From a virus, in the IMG/VR virus record IMGVR_UViG_3300033998_000032, positions 1-21,727 of that record: a DNA stretch of 21,727 nt; one strand, 5' to 3'. The position numbers were made by a program, and so were the translations under genes. Shown here piece after piece: positions 1 to 5,836 of this stretch; the first letter of the stretch is position 1; each line of letters begins with the position of its first letter. Below the pieces are notes generated by a model that saw only the letters and a program-made list of their open reading frames with translations, searched no databases and was not told the origin of the DNA.

Positions 1-396
1 GATGAAGCAAAGAGTGTTTTATTCGAGACTGCAAAGAAAGCTGATGACATAGAGGGAGGATATTGGGGGAGCAAAACCAGATTACTGCCCTTCCTAAGAA
101 AAAACCTAGGCAAGCTACTATCCAAAGACGAAACCGTTTGGGCTACCCTGTTGTTAATGGCTTATGGCTTTCCCCAGTTTACTCGCCTCAAGAAGCTTTC
201 CCCTATCAGAGAAAAGGTAATGCTTGTGGCTGATTATGGTTATGGATTTGTGAATTTCATAGGGGAATTCGAGGATGCTATAAGCGATCTCATCTCCAGG
301 CACGGTTATCCAACGTATCAAGGTAAAGGTTATCTTATATTGCTACCTCAAGCGGCCCTGAAGAATGCAAATGTTGTGCCATTTGGTAAGCCTTAA
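1..396 (+). CDS. Hypothetical protein, 5'-truncated by window edge
   Basis: The frame is open from base 1 to a TAA at 394-396, giving 131 visible residues; the true start lies outside the window. An internal ATG at 151 has no good ribosome binding site, and the open frame before it reads like ordinary protein (residues ETAKKADDIEGGYWGSK are encoded upstream of it), so I treat the whole stretch as one partial gene. I see no catalytic motif, signal peptide or membrane segment. The protein is mixed charged/hydrophobic and probably soluble. It is followed 48 bases later by another small gene in the same direction. I do not recognise the family; it sits among small accessory genes upstream of the terminase module. 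Confidence 0.6.
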   Translation, partial: DEAKSVLFETAKKADDIEGGYWGSKTRLLPFLRKNLGKLLSKDETVWATLLLMAYGFPQFTRLKKLSPIREKVMLVADYGYGFVNFIGEFEDAISDLISRHGYPTYQGKGYLILLPQAALKNANVVPFGKP

Positions 397-444
397 TCAT
401 GTTGAGATTGGGGAGTTACCGATAGGAGGCACGAGAAAAAGGAA

Positions 445-669
445 ATGGACGGCAGAGAATTTAGGCGTTTATTCGATGAAGGGGCATTAGATGCTTACTT
501 CGATGAAGTGGTTATGTACTACAACGTTATTGATCAGCATTGGTATATTTACAAGAAAGGTGCCGGCGATGACCATTGGTATGGGGATTCGAACAACAAA
601 GAAGAAGCTTACCGCATATTTGAACAAGCGTGTAGTGACTTGAAGAAAGCGCATGGTGAGGGGGTGTAG
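445..669 (+). CDS. Small acidic hypothetical protein
   Basis: This 74-residue protein is rich in Asp, Glu and aromatic residues (for example the stretch YYNVIDQHWYIYKKG) and has no Cys, signal peptide or membrane segment. A GGAGG lies at 425-429, rather far from the ATG, and a second purine-rich AAAGGA abuts it, so the start is reasonable but not certain. The stop codon TAG at 667-669 falls inside the conserved-looking D-arm start of the degenerate tRNA-like sequence that begins at 660. I do not recognise the family. An open frame on the opposite strand over the same bases is a shadow. Confidence 0.6.
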   Translation: MDGREFRRLFDEGALDAYFDEVVMYYNVIDQHWYIYKKGAGDDHWYGDSNNKEEAYRIFEQACSDLKKAHGEGV

Positions 670-722
670 TTCAGCGGCCAAAATACTGGTCTTTTGTCCG
701 ATGACGCAGGTTCGAGTTAACC
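660..722 (+). pseudogene. Degenerate tRNA-like sequence
   Basis: The 5' part (GGGGGTGTAGTTCAGCGG) reads like a tRNA acceptor strand, the TA at positions 8-9 and a D-arm. The 3' part (GCAGGTTCGAGTT, about 706-718) reads like the 5' T-stem and T-loop. The rest does not fold: the T-stem partner reads TAACC instead of CCTGC, no strand pairs with the 5' acceptor strand, and no CCA follows. The anticodon region carries CTTTTG without a clean five-base-pair stem. It resembles the neighbouring tRNA-Arg and tRNA-Thr, so a decayed third tRNA copy is likely. A highly divergent functional tRNA is less likely. Confidence 0.5.
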
Positions 723-737
723 GAGGGAGGAAAAGAG

Positions 738-953
738 ATGTTGCCCCTTCTTGTTGGTATTGGGATAATAGCGGTTATGTTTATTGTTAGTTCGCTTCTT
801 CCTTTACGCAGTTGTCGGAATTGCATCCACTACGTTGGAACCAAATATGTTCCACGTGGTTATAAAGAGTACGATGTAGAAGTTCATGACGATTGCCTCT
901 TATACGGTTGTAAACTTAAAGATTATAAGCCCTGCAAATTTTGGTTTGGCTAA
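738..953 (+). CDS. Small membrane-anchored Cys-rich protein
   Basis: This is a 71-residue protein. Residues about 2-23 form one hydrophobic membrane segment (LVGIGIIAVMFIVSSLL). It is followed by a short domain with Cys26, Cys29, Cys53, Cys58 and Cys66 in a CxxC...CxxxxC...C arrangement that could bind zinc or form disulfides. A strong GAGGGAGG at 722-729 lies eight bases upstream of the ATG. The gene starts just after the degenerate tRNA and ends 13 bases before tRNA-Arg. The short C-terminal Cys domain recalls small phage proteins of unknown function. The topology (Cys domain in or out of the cytoplasm) cannot be decided from sequence alone. No function is proposed. Confidence 0.7.
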   Translation: MLPLLVGIGIIAVMFIVSSLLPLRSCRNCIHYVGTKYVPRGYKEYDVEVHDDCLLYGCKLKDYKPCKFWFG

Positions 954-966
954 GCTTCTGGTTAGT

Positions 967-1043
967 GGGAGTGTAGTTCAACTGGATAGAGCAACCGCCT
1001 TCTAAGCGGTTCTATGCAGGTTCGAGTCCTGCCGCTCCCGCCA
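967..1043 (+). tRNA. tRNA-Arg, anticodon UCU
   Basis: A full cloverleaf can be drawn. The acceptor GGGAGTG pairs with CGCTCCC (one G-U). The D-stem is GTTC/GAGC, the anticodon stem ACCGC/GCGGT encloses loop CTTCTAA with anticodon TCT, and the T-stem GCAGG/CCTGC has loop TTCGAGT. The discriminator is G and a CCA is encoded at 1041-1043. It would read AGA (and AGG by wobble). Its 17-base anticodon arm differs from that of the tRNA-Thr at 2031 by one base only, the middle anticodon position. Confidence 0.95.
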
Positions 1044-1088
1044 AAACAACCAGGAGTGATATGCCCAAAGGAGAAAGAGGGGAGAAAT

Positions 1089-1437
1089 GTGTACAAGGAA
1101 TGCGAAATAGTTCCGATTGAAGACGTCTATGGCACAGTAGGCAACATTATTTTCTCGGAAGATAGGATCGAGATAAAACTAAACGACGACAATCTGACTG
1201 GCGGCTCAGGGACGCCCTGCCCATGAAGATATTCTAGACCTTTGCAACCAGGGACACATAGTAAGTTTTGAAGAAGATTGGGGCGACAATACAATAACAG
1301 TAATGATTGACGATGCCCATTCACATTGCGGTGTTCCCGATGGAGATTTTGACCTGTTGGTGGAACACCTGTATGATTTATTGGTTCACGGTCGCGGGTT
1401 GTCTTGGATGAAAAATGGAGGCACGGGTAAGAAATGA
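1089..1437 (+). pseudogene. Small hypothetical gene, apparently frameshifted
   Basis: A GTG at 1089 has a good ribosome binding site (AGAGGGGAG, 1076-1084) and opens a frame ending at TGA 1224-1226. A second frame (+1) is open from 1198 to TGA 1435-1437 and encodes protein-like sequence with no start codon: the stretch beginning HEDILDLCNQGHIVSFEEDW runs on to a Lys-rich end. The second frame overlaps the next gene's ATG by ATGA at 1434-1437, the usual phage coupling, which argues that it is real. Removing one base near 1199 would join the frames as ...NDDNLTAAQGRPAHEDIL..., a protein of about 115 residues. The cause could be a real mutation, a sequencing error or, less likely, programmed +1 frameshifting. 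An apparent ATG at 1014 lies inside tRNA-Arg and is not used. Function unknown. Confidence 0.55.
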
Positions 1438-1787
1438 ACGAACATATCGAACGTTGCGTTGACGAGCTTCGTGAACGGTTCTGGAGGGGAGAAATTTCAC
1501 CTGAGAAATATATTGAGGAAATTCTGAAGTACAAGGACGGCTGCGAGGAAAGAAAACGGCTTATTCAGAGGGCAGAGAAAATATTTGACGAGCTTCGCAG
1601 AGAAAGACAGGAACGGAAGGAAATGGTGTATAGACTATTGACTATCCTCGGTATAGGTGCGCTTGTGTTTGGAATTGTGGGCCTAGCTTGTGACGTGTTC
1701 ACTAACGTGGCCTCTGTATTAGTCCCTATGTCTACAGCTTATCTCATGATGTTGGCCCTTTGTTGGTGTTTCTGGGAAGTGGAATAA
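1434..1787 (+). CDS. Membrane protein: N-terminal helix plus two membrane spans
   Basis: This is a 117-residue protein. Residues 1-64 are highly charged and predicted helical or coiled-coil (for example RAEKIFDELRRERQERKEM). Two hydrophobic segments follow at about 66-86 (LLTILGIGALVFGIVGL) and 91-114 (VASVLVPMSTAYLMMLALC), then a short acidic tail. Two spans in a small phage protein can indicate a holin. However, holins usually sit in a lysis cassette, and the charged domain here is N-terminal and long, so this stays a membrane protein of unknown role. Its ATG overlaps the stop of the preceding frame by ATGA, suggesting translational coupling. Confidence 0.7.
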   Translation: MNEHIERCVDELRERFWRGEISPEKYIEEILKYKDGCEERKRLIQRAEKIFDELRRERQERKEMVYRLLTILGIGALVFGIVGLACDVFTNVASVLVPMSTAYLMMLALCWCFWEVE

Positions 1788-1856
1788 CAAGGCACTATCA
1801 AAAGCAGAACAAAGATTCTTGGCCGCTTTCGATAAAGTATGCGACATTTGGGAGGG

Positions 1857-2015
1857 ATGCGAATAGCCAAGCGTGTGAAGAAGGAAAAAACCGTTCTTTG
1901 TTTCTATTGTGGCATCCCAGTTAAGGCTAAAGAAGCCCTGCTGGGCAATTTTTGTAGTCAGGAATGCTACTTCCGCTGGTTAGATGAACTATGCAACAGA
2001 TTCAAACGCCCCTAG
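1857..2015 (+). CDS. 52-residue zinc-finger protein
   Basis: The frame encodes 52 residues: a basic N-terminus, then Cys15-x2-Cys18 and Cys33-x3-Cys37 (LCFYCGIPV ... NFCSQECYF), a treble-clef-like zinc finger of the kind found in small phage DNA- or RNA-binding proteins. The start is uncertain. ATG 1857 directly follows GGGAGGG, which is too close for an ideal ribosome binding site; ATG 1839 and GTG 1875 are in-frame alternatives. The stop codon TAG at 2013-2015 lies in the loop of the terminator hairpin at 2006-2028, so the gene ends the upstream transcription unit. The Cys pattern resembles each of the three fingers of the endonuclease near the window end. Function unknown; nucleic-acid binding is inferred. 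Confidence 0.6.
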   Translation: MRIAKRVKKEKTVLCFYCGIPVKAKEALLGNFCSQECYFRWLDELCNRFKRP

Positions 2016-2028
2016 CGGGTGTTTTTTT
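2006..2028 (+). terminator. Rho-independent terminator
   Basis: The stem ACGCCC/GGGTGT (six pairs, one G-U) encloses a CTAGC loop and runs into a block of T residues up to 2028. It overlaps the stop codon of the 52-residue gene and ends two bases before tRNA-Thr. It separates the accessory block from the tRNA-terminase block. Confidence 0.8.
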
Positions 2029-2030
2029 AT

Positions 2031-2104
2031 GCCCCCGTAGTTCAACGGCAGAACAACCGCCTTGTAAGCGGTAGATGCGGGTTCGATTCCTGCCGGAGGC
2101 TCCA
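2031..2104 (+). tRNA. tRNA-Thr, anticodon UGU
   Basis: D-stem GTTC/GAAC, anticodon stem ACCGC/GCGGT with loop CTTGTAA (anticodon TGT), and T-stem GCGGG/CCTGC with one G-U. Discriminator T and encoded CCA at 2102-2104. The acceptor GCCCCCG/CGGAGGC has one C-A mismatch at the fourth pair (2034 with 2097); a T at 2034 would restore it. It would read ACA codons. Transcription may start just downstream of the terminator at 2006-2028 or come from readthrough. Confidence 0.9.
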
Positions 2105-2123
2105 AAGCAAAGAGGTGATCGTT

Positions 2124-2492
2124 ATGTCGGACGAAAAACTTCCCGCCACAATTGAAGAATTATCCGAACAACTGGATAGAAAAAGGCAGCTGGCCGCCCT
2201 TCAGGCCCGCGAAGACGATATAAAGCATACTGGCCAGCTTAACGAACTTCTAGAGACTATGCTGGACGCTCTTACCCAAGACAAAGAGGCTTTCAAAAAA
2301 GCCATTGCCAAATGTGTTGAGAAAGGCGAGATGAAGCAGATCAAAGAGCTAATGATTGCTCTTGGTATTGCCATTGATAAGCGTGAAGTATTGCTCAGCT
2401 ATGATGAGCAACGGCAACCTAAGAAGAGCAGGTTAAAACTCCAAGTTATGTGGAAGGATGGTACCAATGGCATCCAAATCGTCGAAGGGTAA
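2124..2492 (+). CDS. terS: Putative terminase small subunit
   Basis: This 122-residue, almost entirely helical and charged protein lies directly upstream of, and overlaps, the large terminase gene, the usual place for the DNA-recognition subunit. An N-terminal Glu/Lys-rich helix region (LPATIEELSEQLDRKRQLAAL) is followed by helices around residues 35-85 and a basic segment near residue 100 (RQPKKSRLKL). I see no clear helix-turn-helix signature, so the call rests mainly on position, size and composition. ATG 2124 has AGAGGTGAT at 2111-2119; the longer frame reaching back to 2019 would run through tRNA-Thr and is rejected. If correct, it would bind the packaging start site as an oligomer and present DNA to the large subunit. 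Confidence 0.65.
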   Translation: MSDEKLPATIEELSEQLDRKRQLAALQAREDDIKHTGQLNELLETMLDALTQDKEAFKKAIAKCVEKGEMKQIKELMIALGIAIDKREVLLSYDEQRQPKKSRLKLQVMWKDGTNGIQIVEG

Positions 2493-3954
2493 AGAAAAGA
2501 AGCTGGAAGGCCACTACTCGCCCATCAAGCAACCGAATGCTAGGTTTGCCGTTTGCAAAAACTGCGGAGCTACTTTTGAACAAGTGTGGCGGCCCAAGCT
2601 ACAAAACTACACTTCTTTTGACACCTGCCCTAAGTGCCGAATGAACAAAGGTCGCGAGATACAAAGAAACACCAGTAAGGTTCTTATGCCTTATTCGCCC
2701 CATCCCGCCCAGCTCATAATACACCAGAGCAAAGCCAGGTTTAAGATATTGCGTTGCGGTTCGCGCTTCGGCAAAGACCGATGCTCGATAAACGAAATGA
2801 TCGTTAAGCTGGCGGAAATGCTGAGCGAAGAACGGCCTGAAGAGTTAATTCCTCCAGTATACGCTTGGATAGTGGGGCCAACGTACAAGATCGTTGATCC
2901 TGTATGGAACGAGTTTGTACAATCCTTTCCTAAGAAATGGGTAGTCAACGTATTGAAAGAAGAACGCACGATGTATACAGTAAACGGCGGTGTAATAGAG
3001 GCCCGTTCGGCAGACCAACCTGAGCACTTAGTAGGTGTCGGGTTGGATTTTGTTTTGATCACAGAGGCCGCCCGCATCCCTAACCTAGAAGAAGTATGGG
3101 CTAACCTAGAAATGCGGCTTAATTCACCGATGCGAGGCCCTGAAGGAAAAGGTGGACTAGCGATAATCAACTCCACCCCTGTCGGCAAGGGCTTTTTCTA
3201 TAAGATGTGCCGATGGGGAACGAAAGGAGATTCCCTGCATAATCCCCAGTTTGAACAGTTCCATTTTACCTCCTACGATAATCCCTACATTGACCACGAA
3301 TTTCTTGATGACTGCAAAGCACGTTGGCCCGAGCGAAGGTTTAAGCAAGAAGTCCTGGCCGAGTTTGTAGACGATGCCGCATCGGTGTTCACCAATCCCG
3401 AAGATTGCGCCACGTACAAAGGCGGCCCAACGCCAGAAGCCGGGGAGATTTACGTTATTGGCTACGACCCGGCCAGGACAATCGACTTTGCCGGCGTGGC
3501 CGTACGAAATTCCCGAGGCGAATGCGTGTATATCACCCGCTGGACAGGAAAATCTTGGACGCAACAGGCTGATGACATCGCCGAGTTATCCAAATACTAC
3601 AACTACGCAAAAGTAGTTATCGACCGGACAGGCTTGGGAGAAGCTTTGCCAGAAGCCCTTATCCAGCGGGGAGTTGAAGTAGAGGCTATTTACATGAGCA
3701 ACCAAGAAAAAGAGAAAATGGTTAACAACTTGGCCTTCTTGATTGAACAGAAGGCCATTTCTTATCCCTATTATGAACCCCTTATTAACGAGCTTAAGGA
3801 TTACGAATACGTAGTAACCAAAGCAGGGAACATTCGTTATTCGGCTTCAGGAAAGCATCATGACGACTTGGTAACGGCTATGATGCTGGCGTATAAAGAT
3901 TTTAACCTAGTTGATTCGACGCCAATATACATGGGGCTATTGGAGAGCCTATAA
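2467..3954 (+). CDS. terL: Terminase large subunit (ATPase-nuclease)
   Basis: This 495-residue packaging motor translocates DNA into the prohead and cuts it. Residues 25-60 form a zinc ribbon (Cys30-Cys33 and Cys54-Cys57) placed before the ATPase. The Walker A loop is GSRFGKDR at residues 98-105, with Asp104 where Ser/Thr is usual. The Walker B-like strand is FVLITEAA with Glu200 preceded by Thr. A coupling-type STPVGKG follows. The C-terminal RNase H-like nuclease has Asp334 (GYDPAR), Asp386 (VIDRTG) and Asp466/467 (HHDDL). I chose ATG 2467 because GGAAGG (2452-2457) lies nine bases upstream; ATG 2458 abuts that site. It overlaps the preceding gene by 26 bases. The length is normal for the family plus the extra ribbon. 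Confidence 0.95.
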   Translation: MASKSSKGKEKKLEGHYSPIKQPNARFAVCKNCGATFEQVWRPKLQNYTSFDTCPKCRMNKGREIQRNTSKVLMPYSPHPAQLIIHQSKARFKILRCGSRFGKDRCSINEMIVKLAEMLSEERPEELIPPVYAWIVGPTYKIVDPVWNEFVQSFPKKWVVNVLKEERTMYTVNGGVIEARSADQPEHLVGVGLDFVLITEAARIPNLEEVWANLEMRLNSPMRGPEGKGGLAIINSTPVGKGFFYKMCRWGTKGDSLHNPQFEQFHFTSYDNPYIDHEFLDDCKARWPERRFKQEVLAEFVDDAASVFTNPEDCATYKGGPTPEAGEIYVIGYDPARTIDFAGVAVRNSRGECVYITRWTGKSWTQQADDIAELSKYYNYAKVVIDRTGLGEALPEALIQRGVEVEAIYMSNQEKEKMVNNLAFLIEQKAISYPYYEPLINELKDYEYVVTKAGNIRYSASGKHHDDLVTAMMLAYKDFNLVDSTPIYMGLLESL

Positions 3955-3965
3955 GGAGGAAGGAT

Positions 3966-4265
3966 ATGAAGAAAGTATTCATTTCCCACCCGTTCCGCGA
4001 CGACCCAGAAGGGAACATGCTTAAGGTTTCCAGGATATGTAAAGCCATTGTCGAGAAATACCCCGATGTTCTTCCAATAAGCCCGCTACACTCCCTGTCT
4101 TTTCTGAATGACGAGGAAAGCAGGGAATATTCTCTTATGTGGTGCCGCGAGGTTCTGAGGATGTGCGATGAAGTGTGGGTGTTTGGAGAATGGGAGAAGA
4201 GCGAGGGGTGCAGAAAAGAGGTGAGTTGGGCCAAAGAATATGGCAAACCTGTAATGTTCAAATAA
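3966..4265 (+). CDS. DUF4406/DUF7768-like protein (deoxyribosyltransferase-like fold)
   Basis: This is a 99-residue protein. The N-terminal VFISHPFRDDPEGN strand-loop is followed by a helix, the PISPLHSLSFL segment, CDEVWVFG at 67-74, and SEGCRKEVSWAKEYGKPV at 79-96. This order matches small phage proteins of the DUF4406/DUF7768 type, related in fold to nucleoside 2-deoxyribosyltransferases. There, a Glu in the final helix (here probably Glu85) is the catalytic nucleophile. A nucleotide- or nucleoside-processing role is inference. AAGGAGGAAGG upstream gives a strong start, 11 bases after the large terminase stop and 12 bases before the portal. A small metabolic-looking enzyme between terminase and portal is unusual and may be a cargo gene. 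The family resemblance is recalled, not computed. Confidence 0.7.
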   Translation: MKKVFISHPFRDDPEGNMLKVSRICKAIVEKYPDVLPISPLHSLSFLNDEESREYSLMWCREVLRMCDEVWVFGEWEKSEGCRKEVSWAKEYGKPVMFK

Positions 4266-4277
4266 GGTGGTGATCCA

Positions 4278-5714
4278 ATGGCGTTTTGGAATAAGTGGTT
4301 TGCCCGGCAACGGGACGAGCCTTCTACCATTCCTACTGGCCGGATAACAGCGATTGATTATTACGGAACCTTATCCCCTTTCCGTTCACGGACAACGGAT
4401 ATTCTTAAAACCCTGCGCCAGATACCAGAGGAAGCCGAAGCCATACACTTTCTCCGCAAAGTTACCCCTGATGTATCTATGGCTGTCTGGAACTTCCTTC
4501 GATTGGCGAACCAGGGGCACACGATGCATTTTTACGATGTCAATGACAGACAAAGGCGACTTCCAAGGGCCGAAGCCCGTTGGCGGGAGTTTGCTGAAAG
4601 AGTGAACCAAATATCCAACTCTGGCATGGATGGGTTAATTGACCAACTACATGCCAGTGCGTTTTTACGGGGAGCAATGGGGCTAGAAGCTGAGGTTAAC
4701 TCTTTTAGAACCGATATTGTAGACCTCTACCCCGTCATTCCCCAGACCATTGTCTGGAAGCTAGAAGACCGCAACGGAAGGAAAAAGTGGATACCGTACC
4801 AGCAACAAATAAAGGGAGAGGTTTCGTTAGAACCCGGCAAGGCAAATTTCTTCTGGGTGCCAGTAGACCCGGACATTGAAGACCCACGAGGAAACCTGGT
4901 TATGGCTCCCGTCCTGTGGGCCATTGATTTTCAACTTCAGATTCTTCAGGACTTACAGGCGGTCTTACATCATCAAGGCTGGCCACGAAATGATGTTTCG
5001 ATCATCTACGAGCGGGTTATGCAGAGAATGCCGCCTGATGTAAAAGCTAACCCCAGAAAAGCTAGGGAATGGCTATGGGAAGAGTGGAACACAATTGTGG
5101 AAAAACTCAGGTCACTTGAGCCAGACCGTGACTATGTCCATTTTGATGATGTTCAAATTCAAATGAAAGGCGGCGATGCTGGCCGCTCCTTGGATGTTCG
5201 GGCTGTCAATGAATTGGTAGACGTTCAGGTGCTCAATGGTACAAAGCAAATGGGCATAGTGACAAACCGCGTTGGGGGATTAGGACAAACGGAAAGCTGG
5301 GGTTCTATCACTTTCAAGATTTTCTGCGATGGCATAAAGTCCGTCCAGCGTGGTTCCAAACGCCTGATGGAAGAGGTGGCCCGCCTATGGCTCCGGGTTC
5401 ATGGTATGCAGGGAATTCCTGTATTTGAACACAACGTAGTTAACTGGCAATCTGAAGAGCAGAAGTGGAATGTGAAACTGTTGCAAGAGCAGTTCTGGGC
5501 CGTAGCTAAGTTGATGAATTGGGTGGATAACGATACTGCGGCGCAAAACGTTGTGGGTACCGAGAAGGCTACCGAGAGTGAGCCGAGTGAAACCATTCGA
5601 GTAAGTCTAAGCTTAGGAGGCAATCAAAGTGCTTCACAACAACTGTCGGGTGAATTACAGCCGAACAGGGAGGATAAGGTGCTACAACTGCGGCAACGTG
5701 ATGCAAGAAGTTGA
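4278..5714 (+). CDS. Portal protein
   Basis: This 478-residue protein lies directly before the protease and capsid genes, the standard portal position. The portal is the dodecameric ring at the capsid vertex through which DNA is packaged and the tail attached. Supporting sequence features are an N-terminal FWNKWFARQ start, the aromatic VSMAVWNFLRLAN region near residue 70, a long helical middle (LVMAPVLWAIDFQLQILQDL near 210), and a VGGLGQTESWGSITFKIFC segment near 330, of the kind seen in portal stem/crown regions. AAGGTGGTGA upstream of ATG 4278 is the same ribosome-binding motif used at the nested scaffold start at 7058. The last 86 bases overlap the zinc-ribbon gene starting at 5629 in another frame. 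I cannot assign a portal subfamily. Confidence 0.85.
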   Translation: MAFWNKWFARQRDEPSTIPTGRITAIDYYGTLSPFRSRTTDILKTLRQIPEEAEAIHFLRKVTPDVSMAVWNFLRLANQGHTMHFYDVNDRQRRLPRAEARWREFAERVNQISNSGMDGLIDQLHASAFLRGAMGLEAEVNSFRTDIVDLYPVIPQTIVWKLEDRNGRKKWIPYQQQIKGEVSLEPGKANFFWVPVDPDIEDPRGNLVMAPVLWAIDFQLQILQDLQAVLHHQGWPRNDVSIIYERVMQRMPPDVKANPRKAREWLWEEWNTIVEKLRSLEPDRDYVHFDDVQIQMKGGDAGRSLDVRAVNELVDVQVLNGTKQMGIVTNRVGGLGQTESWGSITFKIFCDGIKSVQRGSKRLMEEVARLWLRVHGMQGIPVFEHNVVNWQSEEQKWNVKLLQEQFWAVAKLMNWVDNDTAAQNVVGTEKATESEPSETIRVSLSLGGNQSASQQLSGELQPNREDKVLQLRQRDARS

Positions 5715-5835
5715 CCGTGGGATAGTTACTTCTTGGGTATGCCATAATTGTCGGACTGAAATCTTTGAACATGACTATGATGATGAGTTTACCGTTGAGA
5801 AAATCTATCGGAGGAGGAAAAGAGAGGTGATCTAA
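5629..5835 (+). CDS. Zinc-ribbon protein overlapping the portal gene
   Basis: This 68-residue protein starts with GTG. AGGAGG at 5615-5620 lies eight bases upstream, well placed although inside the portal coding region. Cys18-x2-Cys21 (CYNCG) and Cys38-x2-Cys41 (CHNC) form a zinc ribbon; the C-terminus is basic (KIYRRRKREV). The first 86 bases overlap the portal C-terminus in a different frame, so portal residues from about 451 share coding with this gene. The stop is separated from the protease ATG by one base, suggesting coupling. Such ribbons often bind nucleic acid or stabilise a complex. Its place between portal and protease suggests a head-assembly or regulatory role, but no function can be assigned. 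Confidence 0.75.
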   Translation: MLHNNCRVNYSRTGRIRCYNCGNVMQEVDRGIVTSWVCHNCRTEIFEHDYDDEFTVEKIYRRRKREVI

Positions 5836-5836
5836 T

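Noticed and set aside
1014-1086. ATG start at 1014 for the small gene after tRNA-Arg
   Set aside because: It lies inside the tRNA T-arm; GTG 1089 has a proper ribosome binding site.
1127-1534. 135-residue open frame on the minus strand
   Set aside because: It covers the frameshifted + strand gene and the start of the membrane protein. Its composition (Ser/Pro/Arg-rich, no recognisable motif) and lack of a start signal fit a shadow. The + frames end in an ATGA overlap and have better start signals.
1750-1866. Open frame encoding ...NNKALSKAEQRFLAAFDKVCDIWEGCE-type sequence
   Set aside because: It looks protein-like in its last 25 codons but has no start codon or ribosome binding site. It could be a remnant or the frameshifted tail of the membrane protein; too little evidence to annotate.
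2019-2123. N-terminal extension of the small terminase gene through the tRNA
   Set aside because: The extension translates the terminator end and tRNA-Thr; ATG 2124 has its own ribosome binding site.
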